Assembly: GCA_947173495.1 (NCBI GenBank)
Contig: CAMWFQ010000006.1
Location: 143,104-207,103, forward strand
DNA length: 64,000 nucleotides
Direction: 5' to 3'
DNA from: an uncultured Lachnospiraceae bacterium
GTDB taxonomy: Bacteria; Bacillota; Clostridia; Lachnospirales; Lachnospiraceae
Positions 43,125 to 52,043 of the stretch are shown here, one piece after another. Within the stretch, counting starts at the first letter, position 1. Every line of letters starts with the position of its first letter. Below the pieces are notes generated by a model, which was not told where the DNA came from, did not search any database, and saw only the letters and a program-made list of their open reading frames with translations. A program made the translations under genes and the position numbers.

Positions 43125-44053
43125 GATTTCCCCTCTGCCTGATAGGGGGCATATCTGGGCACATTCTTCCGGATTCCGCGTTTTTCATTGCGGAACGTCT
43201 GGGGACTGCGCCCTGTTATTTTGCGAAATGTCCGGTTAAAGCTGGACAGAGAATGAAAACCACTTTCCAGGGCAATGGAAAGAATACTTTCTTCTGTTCT
43301 GGTCAGTTTGCAGCATGCCTTCCGGATACGCACCACCTGCAGGTACTGCCGGGGCGTCTGCTGAAATCCTCTGCGGAAGCATTCCAGAAACTGCGCCCTG
43401 GAAAGCCCGCACAAATGTGCCAGAAAATCAGGCTCCTGATCTTTCATATACTCTTTGTCCATGTAGGCTATCGCGGGAAACAACTGGGCCCTCAGATTGC
43501 TCTGGTGCAGACCGGAAAGCTTTCCTTCCTGCCTCCGGTAGAGACGAACCATCAGCGCTTCGATCAGACCGGACACTACCTGACTGGAATATTCTTTGTC
43601 CCCATCCATCTCTTCAACGATCAGGTCCAGCAGCTCTGTTTCTTCCGGAAACAATTCTGCAGAAAATATTTTGTTAAATTCCATGTACCAGTACCAGCTG
43701 AATTCCACCGGCAGACCATTTGGATAAAAAGGCGCAAGCAGCTCCTCCGGGTTAAAGAACAGATATTGACAGCACACATCCTCCACAGCCTGAGGCGGAA
43801 AATAAGATGCATGGGTAAAAAACGGCGGCAGAAAAAGAAAAGACCCCTGTGAAATTTCATGAATATCATTTTCCAGATTCCAGTACATTAATCCTTTTTT
43901 GCAGATTGCAATCTCAATACAATTGTGAAAATGTATAAAATCCACCCTGTCCGAAATCTGCGTTCCCTGCATAAACAACAGCGGAAACTTTGATGGAAAT
44001 GTGTACTCCCGATAAGTGACCGGAAGATCGGAATAAAACTCGCTCACTGTCAA
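43121..44053 (-). CDS. AraC-family regulator, second of the island
   Basis: A 310-residue regulator with an N-terminal cupin-like sensor (about 35-110: FIHFHNCIEIAICKKG, SQGSFLFLPPFFTH) and a C-terminal AraC DNA-binding domain (about 195-290; SLSSFNRTFRKITGRSPQTFRNE). It is closely similar in layout to the AraC protein at 31867-32823, and both bracket the same set of catabolic genes. Here it is convergent with the second peptidase gene (4-base overlap of the ends), so if it controls the island it acts from a distance. It begins 9 bases after the polysaccharide operon's last gene ends on the same strand, so read-through from upstream is possible. Confidence 0.9.
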   Translation of the reverse strand: MTVSEFYSDLPVTYREYTFPSKFPLLFMQGTQISDRVDFIHFHNCIEIAICKKGLMYWNLENDIHEISQGSFLFLPPFFTHASYFPPQAVEDVCCQYLFFNPEELLAPFYPNGLPVEFSWYWYMEFNKIFSAELFPEETELLDLIVEEMDGDKEYSSQVVSGLIEALMVRLYRRQEGKLSGLHQSNLRAQLFPAIAYMDKEYMKDQEPDFLAHLCGLSRAQFLECFRRGFQQTPRQYLQVVRIRKACCKLTRTEESILSIALESGFHSLSSFNRTFRKITGRSPQTFRNEKRGIRKNVPRYAPYQAEGKS

Positions 44054-44062
44054 AACTCCTTT

Positions 44063-45685
44063 TTAATTCAGCTCATGTAACGTCCACAGTCCCTTTCTGG
44101 CCACTACTGTATCAGAAGAGAGCCTCTCATTTTCTTCCAGCAGCCTCTCTATACACTTCTCCTGATCCTTGTGATCCGCCACATAGACCAGAAGGCTTTC
44201 ACTTCCCTCTATGCTTTCATCCCTGACAGGTTCTTCGTTTCCCTGGCTGGCCAGATAGACTCTGGGATATTCCATGAGCTCGTCGGAAAGCCGCCATACA
44301 TTATCCGGAGAGGCCTCATTATAGAACACTACCACCGGCGTTTCTGCATGCTCTCTCACAAATTCCATAACCTCTCTTTCCTCTTCATAAAGAAAAAACA
44401 CCTTTCCGTTTTTCAGAGCAAGGCTGTTTGTCACCGCCAGCACCAATAGCAGGGCCGCTCCCACGGGCATCCATTTTATTTTCCAGGAGCCTGCTATTCC
44501 TTCCCACAACATCCACACTGCATATAGAAGAAGAAAGAGCAGAATGCCATAGACCGGCAGCTGATACCGGTTGGAGGTTTCCCCCAAAAGCAGCGCTGTC
44601 TTGGAGATTACAAAAAAGTATCCTCCGCAGGCAAACGCCGGAAGCCAAAATAACACACCAAACCGCTCGCTCTTCGCAGATTTCCATTTTCTCAGATATC
44701 CGGCAGTCACGCCAAGAAGGCAAATCACAAGGAGCCATGCACTCAATGTATGGTTCATCACAAAATCATCAAACAGCCCTGCAAAAAAACGGAGTCTGTC
44801 CCATGTATTGGATACGTCCCCAAACTCGCTTACCGCCTCTGTCCCACGATATCCTCTGAAAATATGGGCAAGACTTGCGGGATAATAACAGACTGCACCC
44901 AAAAACCCCAATCCACAGAACACGCCATATGCAAAAATTTCCCGTATCTTCCTGTTCCGAAGAAGCCAGAGACAAAATCCCGTTCCCAGAAAAAAGTGAA
45001 AAATAATATAGTAGTACTGCGTCAGAAATCCCAGAAATACGGTGATTCCCACTGGAAGCAAAAAACTCCGGATCCGGAAATCCTGCTTTTTTACCGCCCG
45101 CAGATGCAAGTCCATACACAGCAATACAAACAGCGTCAGCCACTGATACATACGAATGAACATTACCCCGGAGATCACAGCCGCCGAGAAGCCCCAGCCA
45201 AAGCAGGTGAGGAACGAAAGGATCATTCCCCTCCTTTGGGACGCTTCCCCGGAATCCCTCTCCGCCGCCGTGTATACTCCCCAGGAAAGCAGCACAAAGG
45301 AGACCACATAGGCTATCATATTTACTCCAATCCCCAGCCACTTTCCAAATACACCCGGGAACAACGAACAGACTGTGTGGAAAATATAGTAGTAAAGGGG
45401 CGGATGTACGTCCCAGGACTGCATCTGCTTCACCACAGAAAAACGAAACCGCTCCCCCGGCAGTACCACAAAGTCGTTGCGTATCTCCTCCCGCTCCACC
45501 CACTGCCTGTCGTCCACAAAAAGCCCCGCCGTCTTGTTGGTAGAGTAATAGGTATACAGTTCATCCTCATGAAAGCCCGCCTTTCTGTCCCCATAATAAA
45601 AAAGCACTGCCAGCTGACCCATAAGCAAAATGCCCATGGCCAGCCCGAAGAAGAGCCGCTCTCTCTGATTCAAAAAGACTTTCAT
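44063..45685 (-). CDS. GT39/ArnT-like membrane glycosyltransferase
   Basis: Integral membrane GT-C enzyme of 540 residues with about 11 hydrophobic segments. The first extracytoplasmic loop holds FHEDELYTYYST, with the acidic pair expected for the catalytic base in the PMT/ArnT family, followed by the conserved WDVHPPLYYYIFH. Such enzymes take a polyprenyl-phosphate-linked sugar on the outer face and transfer it to lipid, protein or polysaccharide. The matching donor could be made by the GtrB-like GT2 at 55424-56353 in the same operon. Last gene of the operon; its ATG overlaps the preceding GT2 stop by 4 bases. Acceptor unknown. Confidence 0.85.
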   Translation of the reverse strand: MKVFLNQRERLFFGLAMGILLMGQLAVLFYYGDRKAGFHEDELYTYYSTNKTAGLFVDDRQWVEREEIRNDFVVLPGERFRFSVVKQMQSWDVHPPLYYYIFHTVCSLFPGVFGKWLGIGVNMIAYVVSFVLLSWGVYTAAERDSGEASQRRGMILSFLTCFGWGFSAAVISGVMFIRMYQWLTLFVLLCMDLHLRAVKKQDFRIRSFLLPVGITVFLGFLTQYYYIIFHFFLGTGFCLWLLRNRKIREIFAYGVFCGLGFLGAVCYYPASLAHIFRGYRGTEAVSEFGDVSNTWDRLRFFAGLFDDFVMNHTLSAWLLVICLLGVTAGYLRKWKSAKSERFGVLFWLPAFACGGYFFVISKTALLLGETSNRYQLPVYGILLFLLLYAVWMLWEGIAGSWKIKWMPVGAALLLVLAVTNSLALKNGKVFFLYEEEREVMEFVREHAETPVVVFYNEASPDNVWRLSDELMEYPRVYLASQGNEEPVRDESIEGSESLLVYVADHKDQEKCIERLLEENERLSSDTVVARKGLWTLHELN

Positions 45686-46677
45686 AACTCTTTTCCTTTC
45701 AACATCCTGTGAACAGTCCGCACCATTTTAGGCGCCGTGCCCAGAAGCAACAGATAGATCTTGTTTTTCCGTGTAAGATAGGGCGACTTCCATGTCTGTT
45801 TTCTGTGCTTTTTCAAATAGCCTCTGACCTGGAGGTAAAAGAGATTGTCTCTGTTCATCATAGGAATCGGAATATGGAGCATATAGTCCAGACGCTGGAA
45901 CAAACCAAATCTCTCGGCTTCCGGCAAGAGTTCCGGATATTCCTTCTTCACGATCTCAACAACCCTGTCTGCATTTACCACAATATCTGTAAAAACCCGG
46001 GGAAATTCCTCTCTGTTTCGAGTCCTGGTATTGCTGCCGTACCGGTAAAAAACATGGTAGTCCTGTTCCGGCAAAACTGCCACCGCAGATATTTTGGGCA
46101 AAAGACGCACCAGCAGGTAAAAATCCTCATTCAATTCCCCCTCCGGAAATTTTTCCTCCCGAAAAAGCGATATATGTGTCAGCTTGGTACAGAAGGAGCA
46201 GTCTCCTCTGTGGAGCAGAAGCTCTCTCATAAACTGACCGCTGGCAAAAAGCTCCGGATCTGCGGGCGGTGCGCACACATCTTCCATGCGGTTTCCTTCC
46301 TCGTCAATCTCATCCCGGGAGATCTGCACCATAAGCAAATCTTCTGTAAGCGCTGCATGCAAAAGCCTCTCATACATTTCGGGTTCTATATAGTCGTCGC
46401 TGTCCACAAAGCCGATGTATTCGCCCCGCGCCATAGAGATCCCCAGATTCCTCGCGGAGGAGGAGCCGCCGTTTTCCTTGTGGAATACCCGGATTCTGCG
46501 ATCCTCCATTGCCATTTTTTCCGCAAGCGCCCCGCTGCGGTCACTGGAACCGTCATCCACCAGAAGAATCTCCAGATTCCGGTAGGTCTGCCTGCGTATG
46601 GAATCTACGCATCTGGGCAGCCATTTCTCAACATTGTATACGGGCACAACTACACTGATCAACACGGCTCTCTCCAT
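45682..46677 (-). CDS. GT2 family glycosyltransferase
   Basis: Cytoplasmic inverting glycosyltransferase of 331 residues. N-terminal GT-A fold with ISVVVPVYNVEKWLPRCVDS (within 6-25), LLVDDGSSDRSG, NGGSSSARNLGI and the metal-binding DSDDYIEPEM (about 88-97). Middle part EGELNEDFYLLVRLLP carries the usual acidic catalytic ED. I placed the start at ATG 46677, one base after the stop of the GT4 gene and 6 bases after AAGGGTGG; a GTG 6 codons earlier overlaps that gene. The C-terminal helices (about 275-325) are basic and may bind the membrane. It is part of the eleven-gene polysaccharide operon; the transferred sugar is unknown. Confidence 0.9.
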   Translation of the reverse strand: MERAVLISVVVPVYNVEKWLPRCVDSIRRQTYRNLEILLVDDGSSDRSGALAEKMAMEDRRIRVFHKENGGSSSARNLGISMARGEYIGFVDSDDYIEPEMYERLLHAALTEDLLMVQISRDEIDEEGNRMEDVCAPPADPELFASGQFMRELLLHRGDCSFCTKLTHISLFREEKFPEGELNEDFYLLVRLLPKISAVAVLPEQDYHVFYRYGSNTRTRNREEFPRVFTDIVVNADRVVEIVKKEYPELLPEAERFGLFQRLDYMLHIPIPMMNRDNLFYLQVRGYLKKHRKQTWKSPYLTRKNKIYLLLLGTAPKMVRTVHRMLKGKEL

Positions 46678-46678
46678 C

Positions 46679-47881
46679 TCAGCCACCCTTTTCACCTTCC
46701 CTCTCTTCTTTCAGCATCCATTGATACATCTTCCCGGGCGCTATCACCGGGGCCGGACTAAGCGGTCCTTCTGCAGCAGGTTCCATCCTGCCCTCCCTGA
46801 TTCCCTCTACTAAACGGATCAGCTCGCCGGCTGCATGCCGGGCGTTCCACAACCCCGTAATGGTACGGTATGCCTCCCATCCCATCCGTTCCCTCTCCTG
46901 TGGATGTCCTATCAGAAACTTCACCGCCTCTTCCATTTTCTCATAACGATTATCCGGATAACACAGACCATTTTCCCCATGACGGATCAGATAGGGCACA
47001 GCTCCCGCCTGGACATTGGCCACTACCGCACACCCGCTGTTCATAGCCTCATTCACCACAGCTCCCCAGCCTTCCAGATGATTGCTGGTAAAAATAAAAA
47101 TATGTCCTTTTTCCATGACGGAGCGCACTTCCCCTGGCGCAATAAAGCCGTAAAAGGTAATCACATCCTCCACATTCTGCCGACGGGCCATCTCTTTCAG
47201 CTCCTGTTCCATGCCGCCTCCGCCTGCCATATGAATATGAAAATTCTGTTTCTGATCTTTGAGGCTTTTTGCCAGCCGGATCATATATTCGGGATGCTTT
47301 AAGGGAATAAATCGTCCCGACCATACGATCTCCACTCTTCCTTCTGCTCTTTTCATTTTCGCGAACTCTTTTTGAGCGTATACTCTGGTCTCAGGAAAGT
47401 ATCCCCACTTAAACATCTTGCCCGGATAGGCGCGGATCATATGGAAGTCTGATGGCACATAAGCTCCGGCACACAGAAGATATGCCTGTCTGTTCCGGTA
47501 TCTGGTATGTTCTCTGTATTTATGGATCAGCCCTCTGGGAGAAACGGCTTTCCACTGCCCCTCCCGGTAAAGTCTCTCACTGACTCGTATTGTCAGAAGT
47601 CCCACATTCAGCCGCTCCTGGATCAGATCTTCCCGACCGCTCCACCCGGCAAGGAGTACATCACTCTCCATAATCAGCCTTCTGCACTGTTCCTCCTCCT
47701 GATAGAGGAGCTTCACATAGGGAAGCGCTTCCCCGGCGCTGCTCCATCCCATCTGCAGACGCTCCTGCTCCATGGGCTGGGTCTGAATAAAATGATAATT
47801 TTTCCCCAGAAGCTCATAACAGGCGTTGGAAAAAGGAATCTGATGATGATTGATGTAATTGGATATAAACGTAATATTCAT
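46679..47881 (-). CDS. GT4 family glycosyltransferase (first)
   Basis: Retaining GT-B glycosyltransferase of 400 residues. The N-terminal half is a short acceptor domain (MNITFISNYINHHQIPFS); the C-terminal donor domain (about 185-360) shows VEIVWSGRFIPLKHPEYMIRLA, ITFYGFIAPGEVRSVMEKGHIFIFTSNHLEGWG and the EAMNSGCAVVANVQAGAVPYLI segment with the EX7E glutamates. It overlaps both neighbours by a few bases and so is translationally coupled in the operon. Donor and acceptor sugars cannot be told from sequence. The C-terminal 30 residues are extra and polar. Confidence 0.88.
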   Translation of the reverse strand: MNITFISNYINHHQIPFSNACYELLGKNYHFIQTQPMEQERLQMGWSSAGEALPYVKLLYQEEEQCRRLIMESDVLLAGWSGREDLIQERLNVGLLTIRVSERLYREGQWKAVSPRGLIHKYREHTRYRNRQAYLLCAGAYVPSDFHMIRAYPGKMFKWGYFPETRVYAQKEFAKMKRAEGRVEIVWSGRFIPLKHPEYMIRLAKSLKDQKQNFHIHMAGGGGMEQELKEMARRQNVEDVITFYGFIAPGEVRSVMEKGHIFIFTSNHLEGWGAVVNEAMNSGCAVVANVQAGAVPYLIRHGENGLCYPDNRYEKMEEAVKFLIGHPQERERMGWEAYRTITGLWNARHAAGELIRLVEGIREGRMEPAAEGPLSPAPVIAPGKMYQWMLKEEREGEKGG

Positions 47882-49221
47882 CTCTGTCCTATCTCCCTGT
47901 AGACCTCCAAAAGCCGCGCATAATTTTGGCTCCCGTCATGGGTCCGGCGCGCCCGCCTCCTGGCCTCCACACTGATTCTCTCCGCCAGACAAAGGCCTGT
48001 TTCATCCTTCTCTCTGTTCCATAATCTTCGAAAAGATTCTGCCATAGCCTCCACGTCTCCTGTCGGAAACAGCAGGCCTTCCCTTTCGTCTGCAATCATA
48101 TCCGGTATCCCGCCCGCCCGGGAGGCGGCCACGGGAACCCCCAAAAGCTGCGCCTCCCCCACGGTGTTGGGGGAATTTTCCAAAACCGAGGGACATACAA
48201 ACAGACTGCTCTTCAAAAACCTTTCCTTCATCTGGGAAGCCGTCATTTTCCCCAGCATGATCACCTTATTTTCCAGCCCGTATTTTTCTATCAATTCCAG
48301 CAAATACTTTCCATAAGCCGGAAGTTTTAACCGCTCTCTGAAACCGTTGTGTCCGATCACACTGTTTCCCGCCACATACAGCTTCATATCAGGGTAATCC
48401 TGCAGGAGCAGCGCCATAGCCATAAGAACAAAATGCATTCCTTTCAGGGGATAATCTCCCTGTCCCAGGAAAATGCTGTGCTCCTGGCATCCGGAAAGTG
48501 TCCATTTCCCCTCATAAAATTCTCTGCGCATAGTTTCATTCATATGATAATACGCTGCGCCGGGGTTGATCCTGGCACTACCCTCCCTGTCAAATTCGGT
48601 TCTACCAGTGATATTCCCGCTTTTCCGTATCAGTTCCGCCTCATTTTCCCCCCGGCGTACAAATTTTCTCTGCTGCTCTCTGATCGAATCCTTTCGTATC
48701 AGGTCACGAAAAGTCCTTTGATTCTGCACCTTTATAGGGAGTCCTGCCATATAAACTTTGGCAATCTCACCGCACAGTCCCTGAATCCCGGTAAGCGTCC
48801 TGACCGGATTCCCAAAAACCCTCGCTGCCGCCAGAGCATGTGGAAACTCCGTGCCGAATATATGGATCATATCCGGTCTGAAATCTTCATATATTTTTCG
48901 AAAGCTCTCCTCCAGATGGCTGTCATATACTTCCGGCGTATTCAGATTTTCCGGAAACGCATAGCAGCTTACATTACGTTCTTCATTCCCGGACGTTCCC
49001 CGCACCTGTATTTTTCCTTCTCTGATCCTTCCATTCCTTTCCAGACTCCCAAGCAGAGACCGCTCAAGAGGAAAGCAGATTCCCAGCCGGAAGGAAGCTT
49101 CTTCCTTCTGTACCTTTTCAAAAATACCGGAAAGCCATCCTTCCCGGTTACTGTAAGGTATATTTAATTCCTGCCCAATAACAGGCAGCATAATATTACA
49201 AATCCACAATACCCTGTTCAT
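47878..49221 (-). CDS. GT4 family glycosyltransferase (second)
   Basis: GT-B glycosyltransferase of 447 residues. N-terminal domain up to about 210; the linker includes NMNETMRREFYEG-like AYYHMNETMRREFYEGKW. C-terminal donor domain: IFLGQGDYPLKGMHFVLMA, VIMLGKMTASQMKERFLKSSLFVCPSVLENSPNTVGEAQLLG (across about 315-356) with EX7E-type glutamates, and GGIPDMIADEREGLLFP. Somewhat longer than the first GT4. Starts one base after the GT2 at 49223 ends (same strand) and overlaps the next gene by 4 bases. Likely one of the chain-extending enzymes of the repeat unit. Donor unknown. Confidence 0.88.
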   Translation of the reverse strand: MNRVLWICNIMLPVIGQELNIPYSNREGWLSGIFEKVQKEEASFRLGICFPLERSLLGSLERNGRIREGKIQVRGTSGNEERNVSCYAFPENLNTPEVYDSHLEESFRKIYEDFRPDMIHIFGTEFPHALAAARVFGNPVRTLTGIQGLCGEIAKVYMAGLPIKVQNQRTFRDLIRKDSIREQQRKFVRRGENEAELIRKSGNITGRTEFDREGSARINPGAAYYHMNETMRREFYEGKWTLSGCQEHSIFLGQGDYPLKGMHFVLMAMALLLQDYPDMKLYVAGNSVIGHNGFRERLKLPAYGKYLLELIEKYGLENKVIMLGKMTASQMKERFLKSSLFVCPSVLENSPNTVGEAQLLGVPVAASRAGGIPDMIADEREGLLFPTGDVEAMAESFRRLWNREKDETGLCLAERISVEARRRARRTHDGSQNYARLLEVYREIGQR

Positions 49222-49222
49222 C

Positions 49223-50083
49223 TTATCTCCTCACCTTTTGAGCATAAAAAATCCCTTTCAATCGATTATAGGCTCCCGCCGTTTTCTCATTTTCTGCAAG
49301 TTTTGTACGCAAAGCGGAAAGGGTCAGCAACATAATCAGCCGGAATCGGGAAAGCTGTCTGCGCGAGAAATATTTTTCTGTGATCTCCCTATGCTCCCTG
49401 GCCGATACCTTCCGGTTTTCTCTGGTTTCTGAAAATCCGCCTCCCTCATAATCCGCCACCAGTATATCCTGATAGGCAAGCCTCATCTCTCCCCGGACGC
49501 CCTTTTCAAAAAAGCACCACAAGAACTGCTCATAATCCGCCCGTACTTTATATTCTGTGAGAAAAGGATGCTCTCTTAAGAGCACCGCAGAGTAAAAGCA
49601 TGCCTGATGGCAGGGCACATTCCGATAGCATCCGAATGCATCCATGCAGGGATTGGAGGCAACCTTCTGCCCCCTCAGCCTCTCATAGACATTTCCATAG
49701 TAAATCCCCGGCAGGTTTCCACACCCGGATGCACTGATAAAGTCTGCCATCTCCTGCAAAACTTTCTCTGAATAAAAGCGGTCGCCGCTGTTCAGATAAT
49801 AAACGTATCTTCCCAGGGCTTTCCCGGCCGCCTGATTCATAGCATCATAAATGCCTGCATCTTTTTTAGAAAAAATCCTGATTTTCCTTCCTCCATCAGA
49901 ATTTTCTTTTTCCCATTCTTTCAAAAGATTATGGGCATATTTTAAGGAGCCGTCTCCTGACACCCCATCCTTGATGATCACTTCAAAATTATGAAAGGTC
50001 TGTCTTTCAATACTCTCCAGCGTACTCCTGAGTCTGTCCCCGGAATTTAGACACACAATTATAATAGAAAAAAAAGGCTGCAT
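49223..50083 (-). CDS. GT2 family glycosyltransferase (WcaA/EpsE-like)
   Basis: Inverting GT-A glycosyltransferase, 286 residues. Seen: FFSIIIVCLNSGDRLRSTLES (within 4-24), FEVIIKDGVSGDGS, FSKKDAGIYDAMNQA (typical of colanic-acid WcaA-like enzymes), YVYYLNSGDRFYS (metal site of the form NSGD instead of DxD), and NVPCHQACFYS with the catalytic-base region. Enzymes with DAGIYDAMN and SGD motifs usually transfer hexoses or deoxyhexoses in exopolysaccharide operons. Gap of 13 bases to the upstream polymerase gene and 1 base to the downstream GT4. Function inferred from the operon. Confidence 0.88.
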   Translation of the reverse strand: MQPFFSIIIVCLNSGDRLRSTLESIERQTFHNFEVIIKDGVSGDGSLKYAHNLLKEWEKENSDGGRKIRIFSKKDAGIYDAMNQAAGKALGRYVYYLNSGDRFYSEKVLQEMADFISASGCGNLPGIYYGNVYERLRGQKVASNPCMDAFGCYRNVPCHQACFYSAVLLREHPFLTEYKVRADYEQFLWCFFEKGVRGEMRLAYQDILVADYEGGGFSETRENRKVSAREHREITEKYFSRRQLSRFRLIMLLTLSALRTKLAENEKTAGAYNRLKGIFYAQKVRR

Positions 50084-50096
50084 TTCCTACCTCGTT

Positions 50097-51206
50097 CTAA
50101 TTTACATCTGATAAAATCGGAACCATATCATGGAACATAAACGTTTCATAGGGCAAAATTCTTAACCCGTCATCTCCCGCCTTCCTGAGAATAAAAATTA
50201 TGAAATAAAAGACTGCCGCTAGGATCACTCCTGATGTAAGCAGCTTTTTTATCTTTTTATCCTCTATTTTTCCGAGCAGCGCCGGCAAAAAGAAAATATG
50301 AGTGATCGTCAGATAATACCCAATCCTTGAAATGACCGGAAGAAAAGAGCAGCATACATACATGACCAGCGCCCCCAGATTGCAGTAAAAATAAAACCGG
50401 TTTCTCCTGCTCTCCTTCACTGCATTTTGATAGTACACCAAAGACAGGATCAAAACCGCCAGGCACCGCACAATGTTGACATAGCTGGTGCCGCCCTCCA
50501 GATACTCCGTATCCTCATATGTTGGATATAGAAATATCACTGCCCGCAGGTAAAAATCCTGCAGAAAAAAGAACGTAGAACAAAAAGCTGCTCCAATTAC
50601 CAGCTGCCACTTCTTCCAGGGCAAAGATGCCAGAAAATACAGAGGGATCACTACCAGTAACGACTTGTGCAGGCTCGCTCCTAAAAGCACCAGAAGAATA
50701 AATTTAGCCCACTCTTTCCGGAGCACATAGGGTATCGCCATCACTGCTATGGCAAGCGCCAGATAATATCGTACCGTATTGAAGGATTGAAAATAGTAGC
50801 CCAACGCCATAAACAGAAAGAAGCTGAAGGAAAAGGACTCCGCCTGTCTGTAAATCGCCACGAGAAACAGCAAAACAGTAAAAAAAGCAAAAAAGGCAAA
50901 AACCAGCAGATAATTTTCAAATCCGCTGATTTCATACAAAAATCTAACCACTGCATTAAATCCGAACTCTGTGGGTACAAATGCATTACAGTTGATCAGA
51001 TGCATAAATTCCACATACTTGGCATAGTCGTTTCCAACATTCAGCCGGCAGGCTGATACCCCAAAAAGAATCAGGAAAACAGACAACAGGCTGATTCTAT
51101 TCAGTAGTTGCTGTCTGCTTATTCTGTTCTGTTGTACCCTGCAACGGTTATCTACCATTAGTCCAAGCAGGACCGTCAGCACCGCTGCCACACTATAGAT
51201 TATCAT
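50097..51206 (-). CDS. EpsG-like polysaccharide polymerase
   Basis: Multi-pass membrane protein of 369 residues with about 10-11 hydrophobic segments, matching the EpsG/Wzy-like family that polymerises repeat units on the outer face. Family-typical features: an early VSACRLNVGNDYAKYVEFMH (the GxDY-type motif, about 50-70) and a central AIAVMAIPYVLRKEWAKFILLVLLG followed by HKSLLVVIPLYF. No soluble domain. Its 5' end overlaps the upstream glycosyltransferase by 4 bases. Since no Wzx flippase is found in the operon, one must be supplied from elsewhere or by another mechanism. Call rests on topology, motif and context. Confidence 0.8.
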   Translation of the reverse strand: MIIYSVAAVLTVLLGLMVDNRCRVQQNRISRQQLLNRISLLSVFLILFGVSACRLNVGNDYAKYVEFMHLINCNAFVPTEFGFNAVVRFLYEISGFENYLLVFAFFAFFTVLLFLVAIYRQAESFSFSFFLFMALGYYFQSFNTVRYYLALAIAVMAIPYVLRKEWAKFILLVLLGASLHKSLLVVIPLYFLASLPWKKWQLVIGAAFCSTFFFLQDFYLRAVIFLYPTYEDTEYLEGGTSYVNIVRCLAVLILSLVYYQNAVKESRRNRFYFYCNLGALVMYVCCSFLPVISRIGYYLTITHIFFLPALLGKIEDKKIKKLLTSGVILAAVFYFIIFILRKAGDDGLRILPYETFMFHDMVPILSDVN

Positions 51207-52006
51207 ACCCTGCTCCTGTTCTTTCCTTCCTGTATCCCCTGCCGCATCAGCTTATAAGCCTCTCTCAGCAAAACTCTCTCGAACATTTCTCCTTTGCCAG
51301 ATCGACCGCGCATTAATAAGAAACGTAAAGAAAATATTCCTGCACCCCATCCATAAAGATGATGGTAAAGCACCCCTCTGTCAAAAAAGAACTTTTCGTT
51401 ATACCCTTTAAACCAGGTGGATTCCCGGTAAATTTCCTCTCCGATCTCCTCCGTCGCCGCATATAGATGCATCCCCTTTTTCAGGCAGTCGTGCAGAAAA
51501 AGGCTGTCCTCTCCGTTGCTGTACCTCGCCCCTCCCCCAAACAAAAGAGAAAAACTTACATTTGCCTGATGCAAAACTCCGGTTCTTGCCGCAACCGCAT
51601 AGGCCGGATACCTGCCATAATTATACCAGCGAATTCTCCCTGCCGACCGGTTATAATAAGTGGCCCGATGAGGATCCACCTTAAAATTAAAGGTGATGAT
51701 ATCCGCATCCGGATTCTGATCAAAGGCTTCCAGGACCGTCTTTTCATATCCGGAATACAGCACAATATCTTCGTCCGAGAACAACGAGATTTCTCCTTCC
51801 GAGCGCTGCAAAGCCGTATTTCTGCTAAGGCCCACTCCCCGTTCCGCCATGGAAAAGCAACGGATCTGCCTGCCTCTGTGCTCATACTCCTGATAAGCAA
51901 AATGATCACACTGATTGATGATAATGGCTTCCGTTTCGAGATTCATTTTTTCAGCCAGTTTATTTACTTCTCCGTTTACTGCTGCTACCAGCACCTGTAA
52001 TCTCAT
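51203..52006 (-). CDS. Glycosyltransferase-like GT-A protein of the polysaccharide operon
   Basis: A 267-residue protein with a GT-A look but diverged from classical GT2: MRLQVLVAAVNGEVN, then AERGVGLSRNTALQRS, FSDEDIVLYSGYE (DED as the likely metal site, about 76-79) and YSNGEDSLFLHDCLKKG (ED of the catalytic base). The later motif KGYNEKFFFDRGVLYHHLYG is typical of a group of EPS-operon proteins I have seen annotated as glycosyltransferase family A. I chose ATG 52006 (GGAGAG upstream); a longer form would start inside the Wzz-like gene. Overlaps the polymerase gene by 4 bases. Probably transfers one sugar; could be inactive. Confidence 0.75.
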   Translation of the reverse strand: MRLQVLVAAVNGEVNKLAEKMNLETEAIIINQCDHFAYQEYEHRGRQIRCFSMAERGVGLSRNTALQRSEGEISLFSDEDIVLYSGYEKTVLEAFDQNPDADIITFNFKVDPHRATYYNRSAGRIRWYNYGRYPAYAVAARTGVLHQANVSFSLLFGGGARYSNGEDSLFLHDCLKKGMHLYAATEEIGEEIYRESTWFKGYNEKFFFDRGVLYHHLYGWGAGIFSLRFLLMRGRSGKGEMFERVLLREAYKLMRQGIQEGKNRSRV

Positions 52007-52043
52007 AGTCTTCTCTCCGAAAAACGGTGCGCCGGATTTCTCT

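Noticed and set aside
44750..46761. Long plus-strand frames (320 and 350 codons)
   Set aside because: Antisense to the GT39-like and GT2 genes, whose motifs and overlaps fit an operon on the minus strand.
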